Below, piece after piece: positions 18,342 through 27,175 of a DNA stretch of 64,000 nucleotides. The stretch is from contig NZ_JACHMP010000001.1 of the NCBI RefSeq assembly GCF_014204985.1, forward strand, positions 1,054,001-1,118,000, read 5' to 3'. Numbering within the stretch: the stretch's first letter is position 1; each line of letters opens with the position of its first letter. Under the pieces are notes generated by a model, which searched no databases, was not told the DNA's origin, and saw nothing but the letters and a program-made list of their open reading frames with translations. A program made the translations under genes and the position numbers. The stretch is from Streptosporangium becharense (GTDB lineage Bacteria > Actinomycetota > Actinomycetes > Streptosporangiales > Streptosporangiaceae).

Positions 18342-19211
18342 TCAGGAAGCGGTGAGGGCGGTGCCCTGGGCGAGGAGCAGGACGACGTCGACCGCCGCCA
18401 CGGCGACGGCCGCGGCGAAGGGGACCCGGGGCGAACGCCCGCCGAGCACGAGCCCGGCGGCGGTGAGACCACCGGCCGCCGCGAGGGCGGCCCAGCCCCC
18501 CGCCCCTGGAGACCCCCCCGGGCCGAGGACGAGCAGCGCCGTCGCGGCCAGCAGCGGCAGCGGGACCAGCAACCGGACCCGGGCGGCGCCGAGCCGCTGC
18601 GGCCAGCCCCGGACCCCGGTGACCAGGTCGGCGGGGATGTCGGGGAGCACGTTGGCCAGGTGGGCCCCGCAGCCGAGCAGCGCCGCCGCCGGGATCGCCC
18701 ACCAGGCGGGCCAGGGCCCTCCCGGCAGCCCCAGGGTCACGAAGGCCGGCAGCGAGCCGAATCCCACCGCGTACGGCAGCCACGACAGCACGGTCGCCTT
18801 CACCCCGAGGTCGTAGGCCCAGGCCGCGGCGACGCCGGCCAGGTGGACGGCGCCGGCCGCCGGGCCGGAGGCCAGGGAGAGCGGGACGCACAGCGCCAGG
18901 GCCGAGACCGCGGCGACCCGGACCGTCCGGGCGCTCACCGTCCCGTCCACGACGGGTTTGCCGGTGCGGCCCGCAGCGGCGTCCCGGGCGGCGTCGACCG
19001 CGTCGTTGCACCAGCCGATCGACAACTGCCCGGCCAGCACCGCCACGCCCACCAGGGCGGCCCCCGCCGCGCCGCGGCCGCTCGCCACGGCCAGGGCGGT
19101 CACCAGCGCGGTGACCGCGGCGGTCGGACCGGGGTGGCAGGCCAGCAGCAGGCCCCGGGCGGCCCGCAGCGCGGTCCCGGTGGCCGGGGACGGATGCCCA
19201 CTCCTCGTCAC
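18342..19211 (-). CDS. UbiA-family prenyltransferase
   Basis: About 289 residues from GTG 19211. No clear ribosome site is visible, and a longer in-frame start at 19328 is possible. It is an integral membrane protein with about eight or nine hydrophobic segments. The first catalytic motif is NDAVDAARD (NDxxDxxxD) and the second DIPADL within LPDIPADLVTG; both bind prenyl diphosphate through magnesium. It transfers an isoprenyl chain to an aromatic or other acceptor. It is divergent from the type III PKS gene and close to GGPP synthase, so prenylation of the PKS product is a reasonable guess, not shown. Confidence 0.85.
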   Translation of the reverse strand: MTRSGHPSPATGTALRAARGLLLACHPGPTAAVTALVTALAVASGRGAAGAALVGVAVLAGQLSIGWCNDAVDAARDAAAGRTGKPVVDGTVSARTVRVAAVSALALCVPLSLASGPAAGAVHLAGVAAAWAYDLGVKATVLSWLPYAVGFGSLPAFVTLGLPGGPWPAWWAIPAAALLGCGAHLANVLPDIPADLVTGVRGWPQRLGAARVRLLVPLPLLAATALLVLGPGGSPGAGGWAALAAAGGLTAAGLVLGGRSPRVPFAAAVAVAAVDVVLLLAQGTALTAS

Positions 19212-19371
19212 CGGACCGATGGTAGGCGACGGTCCCGCCGGCCACCGGCAGGCGGAGGCCCGCCCCGGGGCCGGCGCGGGACGGATCGGTGAACGGTGAT
19301 CGCGCATGTCGCACAGGCGGCTGGGCAAGAGGGGGATATCCGCCGTTCCCTAGCCAGGGGGTAGTCACGAG

Positions 19372-20541
19372 ATGACGCGAATCGCCGCGGTCCGCGGCGC
19401 GCTTCCGCCCAACCGCTACCTCCAGGCAGAGATCACCGACGCGTTCGCGCGGGCGTGCCTGCCCGAGGGGGCGGACCGCCGGCTGCTCGACCGGCTGCAC
19501 TCCTCCGCGAAGGTGGGCTCCCGCCACCTGGCGCTCCCCCTCGACCAGTACGCCAAGCTGGACGGGTTCGGCGCCGCCAACGACGCCTTCATCGAGGCGG
19601 CCGTCGAGCTGGGTGCCGCGGCGGTCGGCGACGCGCTGGAGGCCGCCGGGATCGCGCCGGAGGAGGTGGACATGATCCTGTTCACCTCGGTGACCGGCCT
19701 CGCCGCGCCGTCCGTGGACGCCAGGCTGGCCGGGCGGCTCGGGTTGCGTCCCGACGTCAAGCGGGTGCCGGTGTTCGGCCTGGGCTGCGTCGCGGGGGCG
19801 GCCGGGATCGCCCGCCTCCACGACTACCTGCGCGGCTGGCCGGAGCACGTGGCCGTGCTGCTCTCGGTCGAGCTGTGCTCGCTGACCCTGCAACGCGGGG
19901 ACGCCTCCATCGCCAACCTGGTCGCAAGCGCGCTGTTCGGCGACGGGGCCGCGGCCGTGGTCGCCTGCGGCGACGCATGGCGGCCCCGGGCGCGAGGTGC
20001 TTCCCCGGCCCCGGCTCGCCCGGCCCCGGCTCCGGTTTCCCCGGTCCCGGCTCCCCCGGCCCCGGCCTCGGCCTCGGCTCCCCCGGCTCTCCCGGCTCTC
20101 CCGGCCGGGCCGGAGGTGGTGGCCTCGCGCAGCCGCCTCTACCCCGGCTCCGAGGGGGTGATGGGCTGGGAGGTGGGCGACACCGGTTTCCGGGTGGTGC
20201 TCGACGCCAGCGTCCCGGACGTGGTGCGCACCCACCTGGCCCGGGACGTCGGCGGTTTCCTCGCCGACCACGGCCTGACCGGTGCGGACGTGACGGCGTG
20301 GGTGTGCCATCCCGGCGGGCCGAGGGTGCTTGAGGCGGTGGCCGAGACGCTCGGGCTGCCCGAGGGGGCTCTGGACCTCACCTGGCGCTCGCTGGCCGAG
20401 GTCGGCAACCTGTCGTCCTCCTCGGTGCTGCACGTCCTGCGGGACACCCTGGCCCTGCGTCCGCCGCCCGCGGGCACGCCGGGGCTCCTGCTGGCGATGG
20501 GGCCGGGGTTCTGCTCCGAGCTCGTGTTGCTGCGCTGGTAG
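19372..20541 (+). CDS. Type III polyketide synthase
   Basis: A 389-residue homodimeric ketosynthase of the chalcone synthase fold, making pyrones or resorcinols from an acyl-CoA starter and malonyl-CoA. The catalytic triad is Cys139 (GLGCVAG), His313 (WVCHPGG) and Asn346 (EVGNLSS). The start is ATG 19372 behind AGGGGG. About 42 Pro/Ala-rich residues (about 206-247) interrupt the fold just after DGAAAVVACGD, which is unusual and accounts for most of the extra length over typical 350-residue members. It is first in an operon with an ICMT-like methyltransferase and an FAD oxidoreductase. Similar PKS-methyltransferase-flavoenzyme sets make methylated phenolic lipids or pyrones in other bacteria. 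Confidence 0.92.
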   Translation: MTRIAAVRGALPPNRYLQAEITDAFARACLPEGADRRLLDRLHSSAKVGSRHLALPLDQYAKLDGFGAANDAFIEAAVELGAAAVGDALEAAGIAPEEVDMILFTSVTGLAAPSVDARLAGRLGLRPDVKRVPVFGLGCVAGAAGIARLHDYLRGWPEHVAVLLSVELCSLTLQRGDASIANLVASALFGDGAAAVVACGDAWRPRARGASPAPARPAPAPVSPVPAPPAPASASAPPALPALPAGPEVVASRSRLYPGSEGVMGWEVGDTGFRVVLDASVPDVVRTHLARDVGGFLADHGLTGADVTAWVCHPGGPRVLEAVAETLGLPEGALDLTWRSLAEVGNLSSSSVLHVLRDTLALRPPPAGTPGLLLAMGPGFCSELVLLRW

Positions 20542-20551
20542 CGGAGGTCCG

Positions 20552-21100
20552 ATGTCCTGGCAGCTGTCGTCCTGGTACCTGCTCCTGGTGCTGCTCGTCG
20601 GCCTGGAGCGCCTCGCCGAGCTGGTCGTGGCCCGCCGCAACGCGCGTTGGAGCATGGCCCGCGGCGGGGTGGTGCACGGCCGGGGCCACTACCCCTGGAT
20701 GGTCGCCCTGCACACCGGCCTGCTGGCCGGATGCCTGCTGGAGGCGGGCCTGGCCGGCCGGCCGTTCGTTCCGGCGCTCGGCTGGCCGATGCTCACCCTG
20801 GTGGTCGCCGCGCAGGGGCTGCGCTGGTGGTGCATCACCGCGCTCGGCCCACAGTGGAACACCGAGGTGATCGTCGTGCCCGGCCTGTCGGTGGTCGAGC
20901 GCGGCCCGTACCGGCTGCCCTGGTTGCGCCATCCGAACTACGTGGCCGTGGCCGTCGAGGGGGCGGCGCTGCCGCTGGTGTACGGGGCGTGGGTCACCGC
21001 GCTGGTGTTCACCGTGCTCAACGCGGCGCTGATGGTGGTCCGGATCCGCTGTGAGGAGGCCGCGCTGGCCTCGCTCGCCCCCGGCCGGGCCACCGCGTGA
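20552..21100 (+). CDS. ICMT-family integral membrane methyltransferase
   Basis: A 182-residue membrane protein starting at ATG 20552 behind GGAGG, 10 bases after the PKS stop. It has four or five hydrophobic segments. The C-terminal RHPNYVAVAVE segment is the conserved SAM-binding part of isoprenylcysteine carboxyl methyltransferase relatives. Bacterial members next to type III PKS genes (for example YpbQ/BpsB in Bacillus) O-methylate alkylpyrones, so methylation of the PKS product is likely. It overlaps the next gene by 4 bases (GTGA). Confidence 0.85.
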   Translation: MSWQLSSWYLLLVLLVGLERLAELVVARRNARWSMARGGVVHGRGHYPWMVALHTGLLAGCLLEAGLAGRPFVPALGWPMLTLVVAAQGLRWWCITALGPQWNTEVIVVPGLSVVERGPYRLPWLRHPNYVAVAVEGAALPLVYGAWVTALVFTVLNAALMVVRIRCEEAALASLAPGRATA

Positions 21101-22110
21101 TCGACGTCCTGATCGCGGGCGGCGGACCGGCGGGGCTGGCCACCGCCGTCAACGCGGCGCTGGCCGGGATGGAGGCGGTGGTGGTCGAGCCACGGCCCGT
21201 ACCGGTCGACAAGGCGTGCGGCGAGGGGCTGATGCCCACCGGGGCCGCCGCGTTGCACGCGCTCGGCGTGCGGGTGGAGGGCCGGCCCCTGCGCGGTATC
21301 CGCTACCTCGACGGGCGGTGCGCGGCCGAGGCGCCGTTCCGCGACGGGCCGGGCCTGGGGGTGCGCCGGACCGCGTTGCACGCCGCGCTGGCCCTGCGGG
21401 CGAAGGAGCTGGGGGTGGAGATCGTCCCCGGCAAGGTGACCGAGGTCCGGCAGGACGACGGCGGCGTCGAGGCCGCGGGGCTGCGGGCCCGCTGGCTGGT
21501 GGCCGCGGACGGCCTGCACTCCCCGCTGCGCGCCCGGCTCGGGCTGGAGCTGCCCGGCCGCGGGCCCCGCCGGTACGGCCTGCGCCGGCACTACCCCGTG
21601 CCGCCGTGGACGGACTTCGTCGAGGTCCACTGGGCGGCCGACGGGGAGGCGTACGTGACGCCGGTGGGCGACGGCCTGGTGGGGGTGGCGGTGCTGAGCT
21701 CACGGCGGCGCGGCTACCCCGAGCACCTGGCGGACTTCCCGGATCTGGCGGAGCGGCTGCGAGCCCCCGCGGTGACCCCGGTGCGCGGCGCCGGGCCGTT
21801 GCGCCAGCGGGTGCGCACCCGGGTCGCCGGACGGGTGCTGCTGGTGGGCGACGCCGCAGGGTACGTCGACGCGCTCACCGGTGAGGGCGTCTCGCTGGCG
21901 CTGTCCTCCGCCCGGGTGCTCGTGGGCTGCCTGCGCGCCGGCGCCGCCGAGTCGTACGAGACCGCCTGGCGGCGGCTGTCGCGGCGGCACCGGCTGCTCA
22001 CGACGGCGCTGGTGGGCACGCGCCGTTTCGGACCGGCGGCCCGGCTGATCGTTCCGGCGGCACGGCGGATGCCCGCCGTGTTCGGTGCGGCGGTGCACGC
22101 CCTGGCCTGA
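21097..22110 (+). CDS. FAD-dependent oxidoreductase (geranylgeranyl-reductase-like / hydroxylase)
   Basis: A 337-residue flavoprotein starting at GTG 21097, coupled by a GTGA overlap to the methyltransferase. It has the N-terminal dinucleotide motif IAGGGPAGLA, a DKACGEGLMP motif like the KxCGxG segment of geranylgeranyl reductases, and the FAD ribityl motif LLVGDAAGYVDALTGEG. The role could be hydroxylation of the aromatic ring (as flavoproteins in phenolic-lipid operons do) or reduction of a prenyl chain; sequence alone does not decide. Last gene of the PKS operon. Confidence 0.85.
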   Translation: MIDVLIAGGGPAGLATAVNAALAGMEAVVVEPRPVPVDKACGEGLMPTGAAALHALGVRVEGRPLRGIRYLDGRCAAEAPFRDGPGLGVRRTALHAALALRAKELGVEIVPGKVTEVRQDDGGVEAAGLRARWLVAADGLHSPLRARLGLELPGRGPRRYGLRRHYPVPPWTDFVEVHWAADGEAYVTPVGDGLVGVAVLSSRRRGYPEHLADFPDLAERLRAPAVTPVRGAGPLRQRVRTRVAGRVLLVGDAAGYVDALTGEGVSLALSSARVLVGCLRAGAAESYETAWRRLSRRHRLLTTALVGTRRFGPAARLIVPAARRMPAVFGAAVHALA

Positions 22111-22177
22111 CGCCGCCGCGACCCCGTCCGGTGGACGGCGCGGCGGTGCACGTCCCGGGCCGGCGGTAGCCCCGGTT

Positions 22178-23182
22178 TCACTCCGCCCGGTGAACGGCGC
22201 TCAGGCCGGGGGCGTAGTGGCTCGTCCCGGCGAAGCGGATCCGCCACCGGCCGCCGGGGCGGATCGGCAGGGTGCGGCCGAAGCGCCCGTGGGCGTCGGT
22301 GGTGGCGGTGCCCACCTCCGCCCAGTCCTCCTCCCCGGTTCGGTGCAGGATCTCGACGGGCCGCTCGGGGAAGGGGGCGTAGTCGAGATAACCTTGCGGG
22401 TCGACCCGGTTGAGGACGCCGCGCACCCGCGTGCCCTCGCCCCCGGCCACCGCCCGGACCGCGCTGAACCTGGTCTGGCGTCTCAGCTGGAAGCCCCGGC
22501 GCCCGACGACCGTCCTGCCGCCGGTGCCCTTGGCGGTCACCGTGACGGTCCAGCGGCCGGCCGGGTACCAGCGGCTGAGAGTCTGCTCCGGGTTGAAGCG
22601 CCAGGTCTCCCAGCCGTCCGCCGCGCGCCGGACGACGAGGCCCGCGCGGGCCGCCGCGTGCCCCGGGACGGCCCGTCCCGGCCCCGTCGCCGGGGCGGGC
22701 GTACGGGACGGACCGGAGACCGGGCCTGGAAGCAGGGAGGGAACCTCGGTGGGAAGCGGGCCGGGGAGCACACCGGGAAGCGGAGAGGGGGCCGGGGTGA
22801 GGGGCGGAGAACCCCCCGGCCTCGGGTCCGGGCGCGGCGCGAGGGACGCTCCGGGACCCGGCCGCGGCTCGGGACCCGTTCCCGGACGGGGGCGTGGAGC
22901 CTGCGCGGCCGGGCGGGACACGCCGACCGGGAAGACCGTCTCCCCCGGCCCCGCCGCCCCGGGCTCGACCTGGACGGTCACCCCGGCGGGCCCGGCCACG
23001 CCACGGGCGACCACCTCGATCACCAGGCGTACCGTGTCGGCCGGCCCGACCACCGGGGCGGCGGGATGGATCGTGACCGAGCGGATCACCGGATCCTCCG
23101 CCGCGACGACCGGAGCGCCGGCGGGCACCGGCAGGGACGCGGCTCCCGCGACCAGGGACGCCAGAAGAACTCTCGTGGTCAT
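22178..23182 (-). CDS. Secreted proline-rich protein, function unknown
   Basis: A 334-residue protein starting at ATG 23182. It has a signal peptide (TTRVLLASLVAGAASLPVPAGA), then a beta-rich segment (about 28-75), a Pro/Gly/Arg-rich low-complexity region (about 85-170), and a C-terminal beta-rich part with repeated Trp and Tyr (YPAGRWTVTV, GGRWRIRFAG). The C-terminal pieces look Ig-like or carbohydrate-binding-like, but I do not recognise a family. Convergent with the FAD oxidoreductase. No catalytic motif seen. Confidence 0.7.
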   Translation of the reverse strand: MTTRVLLASLVAGAASLPVPAGAPVVAAEDPVIRSVTIHPAAPVVGPADTVRLVIEVVARGVAGPAGVTVQVEPGAAGPGETVFPVGVSRPAAQAPRPRPGTGPEPRPGPGASLAPRPDPRPGGSPPLTPAPSPLPGVLPGPLPTEVPSLLPGPVSGPSRTPAPATGPGRAVPGHAAARAGLVVRRAADGWETWRFNPEQTLSRWYPAGRWTVTVTAKGTGGRTVVGRRGFQLRRQTRFSAVRAVAGGEGTRVRGVLNRVDPQGYLDYAPFPERPVEILHRTGEEDWAEVGTATTDAHGRFGRTLPIRPGGRWRIRFAGTSHYAPGLSAVHRAE

Positions 23183-23453
23183 GTTTCCGGACGCTAGGCA
23201 GGCGCCGGTAAGGAGCGGGTAGCCGACACACGCCCGGTTGGCAAAACGGTACGGCTCGGCGCCCGGTATCTCCGCTTTCGCAGGAGAACGCCAGGTGCCT
23301 TCCGCGGTCCGGGGGGCACCCGGAGGCCCGGCCCCCGGACCGGGGATCGAGCCCCGGACCGGAGGCCGGGCCCTGAACCGGAGGCCGAGCCGGAACCGGG
23401 GCCCGGCGGACGGGGGCCGGGGCCCGGCGGCCCCGCGGAGGGCGGCGGCCGCG

Positions 23454-25289
23454 TCAGCCGGCGTACATGCCGTCGATGATCTCGGCGTACTTGGCGTGGA
23501 TGACGCGGCGCTTGAGCTTCAGGCTCGGGGTGAGCTCCGTGGTCTCGGCCGTCCACTCCACCGGAAGCAACCGCCACCGCTTGACCTGCTGGACCCGGGC
23601 GAGCCTCTCGTTGGCGGCGGCGACCGCGGTCTCCACCGCCTTGAGGACGTCGGGGTGCTCGGCGAGGTCGGCGAGGGTGGTGAACGCGATGCCGTGGCTC
23701 TGTGCCCAGCCGGGGGCCACCTCCCCGTCGAGGGTGAGGATCGCCACCGGGTACGGCCTGCCGTCGCCGTAGGCGAGGGCCTGGCCGATGAGCGGGTGCT
23801 CCTTGAGGTGGTTCTCGATGTTGGCCGGGGAGATGTTCTCACCGCCCGAGGTGATGATGAGCTCCTTCTTGCGGTCGACGATGCTGATGAAGCCGTCCTC
23901 GTCGATGGAGCCCACGTCGCCGGTGTGCAGCCAGCCGTCCTCGTCCAGCAGCTCGGCGGTGGCCTCCGGCCGGTTCAGGTAGCCGCGGGTGTTGGCCGGG
24001 CTGCGGGTGAGGATCTCGCCGTCCTCGGCGATGCGGACCTCGACCCCCGGACCCGCCGGGCCGACCGTGCCGAGCTTGAAGCGGTCGGGGGCGTTGGCGG
24101 TGAACGCGCCCGTCGTCTCCGTCATGCCGTAGACGTCGAGCACCTTCAGGCCGAGACCGGCGAAGAAGCGCTGGACCTCCAGCGGCATGGGTGCGGCCGC
24201 GGTGGCCAGCCAACCGGCGTTGTCGAAACCGATCAGCGACCGGATGATCGACAGCAGGGAGGCGTCGGCCTGCTCGTAGGCCGCCCGTACCTCGGGCGAG
24301 GGCGTGCGGCCGTACTGGCACGCCTCGATGTAGGCCAGACCCGCGGCCATCGCGGCGCGCACGTTCTCCTGCTGCTCCTCCGGCTGGGTGGCCAGCAACG
24401 CCTGCAGCCGGGCCATCATCTTCTCCCACACGCGCGGGACGCCGAAGAACAGCACCGGCTTGACCTGTCCGAGGACCGTGCCGAGCTGGGCGAGGTCGGT
24501 GCAGAAGTAGACGTGGGAGAGCTTGAAGAGCGGCAGGTAGAGGCTGAGCACCCGCTCGGCGATGTGGGCGTAGGTCAGATAGGAGACCTGGGTGCCCTTG
24601 GTGGGCAGGTTGGCCATCCGGTTGGTGGCCGCGACCTCGAAGAACACGTTGGCGTGGGTGAGCGGCACGCCCTTGGGGTTGCCGGTGGTGCCGGAGGTGT
24701 AGAGCACGGTGATGGTGTCTTCGGCGGTGACCGCCCGCCAGCGGGCCTCGACGGCGGCGGGGTCGGCGGCGAGCCGCTCCCGGCCCAGGGCCAGGAAGTC
24801 GTCCCAGGACAGGAACCGGTCACCGGACGGGGCGTCCTCGAGCATGATGATCCTGCGCAGGCCGGGGAGGTCGTCCAGCACCGGCTCCCACCGGGCCAGG
24901 TCGGCCGGGCCGCCGAGGACGGCGATCCCGGCTCCGACGTCGCCGGCGACGAAGGCGACCTGCTCGGGCGCGAAGGTGGAGTAGACCGAGCAGGGGACGC
25001 CCCCGGCGTGCACCGCGCCGAGGTCGGCGAGCACGTGCTCACTGCGGTTGACCATCATGAGGGCGACGGCCTCGCCCGGCTCCAGCCCGAGGGCGACGAA
25101 CCCCGCCGCGATCTCCAGGATCCGCTGCCGGGCCTCGGCGTAGGTCAGGGTGGACCACCCCTCCTCGACCGGGTCGGAGTAGGCCGGAGCGTCGGGATCC
25201 CCCTCGGCCGCCTCCTTCAGCCGGTCGCAGACCGTCCGTCCCGCGATCTCCCGCTCGATCTCCGCACGCTCCTCAAGGACACCGGTCAT
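23454..25289 (-). CDS. Long-chain acyl-CoA synthetase (AMP-binding, FadD15-like)
   Basis: A 611-residue enzyme starting at ATG 25289 behind AGGAGG; a longer frame upstream has no such site. It carries the AMP-binding P-loop YTSGTTGNPKG, the VYGMTETTG motif, the DGWLHTGDVG motif and ELIITSGGENISP with a C-terminal KLKRR. It activates fatty acids to acyl-CoA through an acyl-AMP intermediate. It could supply starter units to the nearby type III PKS, but such genes are common and may be plain lipid metabolism. Confidence 0.9.
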   Translation of the reverse strand: MTGVLEERAEIEREIAGRTVCDRLKEAAEGDPDAPAYSDPVEEGWSTLTYAEARQRILEIAAGFVALGLEPGEAVALMMVNRSEHVLADLGAVHAGGVPCSVYSTFAPEQVAFVAGDVGAGIAVLGGPADLARWEPVLDDLPGLRRIIMLEDAPSGDRFLSWDDFLALGRERLAADPAAVEARWRAVTAEDTITVLYTSGTTGNPKGVPLTHANVFFEVAATNRMANLPTKGTQVSYLTYAHIAERVLSLYLPLFKLSHVYFCTDLAQLGTVLGQVKPVLFFGVPRVWEKMMARLQALLATQPEEQQENVRAAMAAGLAYIEACQYGRTPSPEVRAAYEQADASLLSIIRSLIGFDNAGWLATAAAPMPLEVQRFFAGLGLKVLDVYGMTETTGAFTANAPDRFKLGTVGPAGPGVEVRIAEDGEILTRSPANTRGYLNRPEATAELLDEDGWLHTGDVGSIDEDGFISIVDRKKELIITSGGENISPANIENHLKEHPLIGQALAYGDGRPYPVAILTLDGEVAPGWAQSHGIAFTTLADLAEHPDVLKAVETAVAAANERLARVQQVKRWRLLPVEWTAETTELTPSLKLKRRVIHAKYAEIIDGMYAG

Positions 25290-25470
25290 GTCGCGCCTCC
25301 TGAAAGTGCTCACTTGCACGAGTGGCATGCATCGCACCACACCGGCTTCCCCCTCGACAAGACCTTGAAAGACAGAAGAAACACCACGTTTCCCACCCTC
25401 CGCGCACGGCCGGACGACGCGTTTACCTACAGTGGTGACCCAATCACACAAACGACCTCGGGGGGCGGCA

Positions 25471-26961
25471 ATGACATCGGGGGCACCCGCTCGGGAGAGG
25501 ACCTTCTTCGGGCATCCACGCGGTCTCGCCACGCTGTTCGGCACCGAGATGTGGGAGCGGTTCAGCTGGTACGGCCTGCGGGCCATCCTGGCCACCTTCA
25601 TGGCCGCCTCCCCCGTCACGGGCGGCCTCGGCATGTCGGAGCAGACCGCCCAGGCGGTCATCGGGGTGTACGGCGCGCTCATCTACCTCGTCGCCCTACC
25701 GGGCGGCTGGGTCGCCGACCGTGTCCTGGGCGCCCGCAGGGCGGTGCTCTGGGGCGGCTTCGTCATCATGCTGGGTCACATCAGCATGGCGATCCCGGTC
25801 ACCACGCCGGCCTTCGTCTGGCTGGGGCTGTTCCTCATCGTGATCGGGACCGGCCTGCTCAAGCCCAACATCTCCGCGATGGTCGGCAAGTTGTATCCCG
25901 AGGACGACGACGCGCGCCGCGACGCCGGGTTCTCGCTCTTCTACCTGGGCATCAACCTCGGCGCCTTCATCGCTCCGATCGTGGTGGGCTGGCTGGCCCG
26001 CGACGGTCGCTGGCACCTGGGGTTCGGCGCCGCGGCGGTCGGCATGGCGCTGGGCCTGACCCAGTACGTGCGGGGGCGGCGTCACCTGCGGGGCGTGGGC
26101 GACCGGCCCGGCCACCGGCTGACGGCGGCCGAGCGCAGGCACTTCACCATCGCCCTCGTCTCCGCGGTCGTCCTGGTGGCCGTGGCCATGGCCGTGTGGG
26201 TGGCCTCGGGAACGTTCAGCCTCGACGGGTTCGCGCTCGTGATGACCCTGGTCATCGTCGCGGTCCCGGTGCTCTACTTCGGCTACATCCTCCTCGGCGC
26301 GCACGGCCTGACCGAGGAGGAGCACGCCCGGATGCGGGCCTACGTCTGGTTGTTCGCCGCCGCCGCCGTCTTCTGGATGATCTACGATCTCGCCCCGACC
26401 GTGCTGTTGTTCTTCGCCGAGCACCGGACCGACCTGAACCTGCTGGGCCTGCGCGTCACACCGGCGACGACGCAGTCGTTCAACCCGCTGTTCATCATGG
26501 TCTTCGTCCCGGTCTTCGCCGCGCTCTGGGTGAAGCTGGGCGAGCGGGTGACCGCCCCGCAGAAGTTCGCCTTCGCGCTGTTCATGGTGGGGCTCAGCTT
26601 CGTGGTCATGGCTCTGGCGGCGCGGCTGGCCGCAAGTGGGCGGGTCAGCGTGTGGTGGCTGGTGCTGGTCTACCTCGTCCAGGTCTTCGGCGAGCTGGCG
26701 CTGAGCCCGGTCGGGCTCTCGGTCACCACCAAGCTGGCCCCCGAGGCGTTCAAGGGCCAGATGCTCGGCGTGTGGTTCATCGCCGTCTCGGTGGGGGACG
26801 CGGTGGGCGGGCAGACCGGCCGGCTGCGCGAGCACATGTCGGAGCCCGCGTACTTCCTGACCCTCGCGGCGATCGCCCTCGCGGCGGGTGCGGCGCTGCT
26901 GGCGTCGGCGGGCAGGCTGCGCGTCCTGATGCGGGAGCACGCGGCGCACCCCGGCGGGTGA
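25471..26961 (+). CDS. POT/PTR family proton-dependent peptide transporter
   Basis: About 496 residues from ATG 25471 behind GGGGGG; in-frame GTGs at 25432 and 25435 are alternatives. It has about 14 membrane segments, the motif GTEMWERFSWYG in helix 1 (the ExxER-type proton-coupling motif), GGWVADRVLGARR, and the PTR2 signature FYLGINLGA. It imports di- and tripeptides using the proton gradient. It is transcribed away from the acyl-CoA synthetase and ends at a 30-bp palindrome. Confidence 0.9.
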   Translation: MTSGAPARERTFFGHPRGLATLFGTEMWERFSWYGLRAILATFMAASPVTGGLGMSEQTAQAVIGVYGALIYLVALPGGWVADRVLGARRAVLWGGFVIMLGHISMAIPVTTPAFVWLGLFLIVIGTGLLKPNISAMVGKLYPEDDDARRDAGFSLFYLGINLGAFIAPIVVGWLARDGRWHLGFGAAAVGMALGLTQYVRGRRHLRGVGDRPGHRLTAAERRHFTIALVSAVVLVAVAMAVWVASGTFSLDGFALVMTLVIVAVPVLYFGYILLGAHGLTEEEHARMRAYVWLFAAAAVFWMIYDLAPTVLLFFAEHRTDLNLLGLRVTPATTQSFNPLFIMVFVPVFAALWVKLGERVTAPQKFAFALFMVGLSFVVMALAARLAASGRVSVWWLVLVYLVQVFGELALSPVGLSVTTKLAPEAFKGQMLGVWFIAVSVGDAVGGQTGRLREHMSEPAYFLTLAAIALAAGAALLASAGRLRVLMREHAAHPGG

Positions 26962-26962
26962 C

Positions 26963-26992
26963 GGCCCGCAGGCCCGGCCGGGCCTGCGGGCC
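26963..26992. terminator. 30-bp perfect palindrome after the peptide transporter
   Basis: Two 15-base arms (26963-26977 and 26978-26992) match perfectly with no spacer, starting 2 bases past the transporter stop. As RNA this would fold into a strong GC hairpin, probably the terminator. The stretch from 26988 to 27055 then repeats a roughly 30-bp unit (GGGCCGCGGCGGGTGCGCG...) twice, with a 2-base length difference. Confidence 0.65.
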
Positions 26993-27175
26993 GCGGCGGG
27001 TGCGCGCGGGAGCCCACCGGGCCGCGGCGGGTGCGCGGGAGCCCACCGGGCCGCGCCGCGGGCGGTCGTCGGCGGCTGCGCGTGCGGGCCCGCCGGGGTG
27101 ATCCCGCGCGGGCCGGTTCCCGGGCGGTGCGACCCGGCCGGGCGCGTCCGGGGCGGGCCGTGGGAGGGTTGGTCC

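Noticed and set aside
18259-20655. A 798-codon minus-strand open frame
   Set aside because: It crosses two unrelated genes in the wrong frame and is low-complexity Arg/Gly/Pro.
26988-27055. Attachment site or mobile element end from the 30-bp direct repeat
   Set aside because: No integrase, transposase or tRNA nearby; the repeat is simple GC-rich duplication after a terminator.
23238-27101. A 1287-codon plus-strand open frame
   Set aside because: It spans the acyl-CoA synthetase (antisense) and the peptide transporter (out of frame); both real genes have strong motifs and ribosome sites, and this frame has none.
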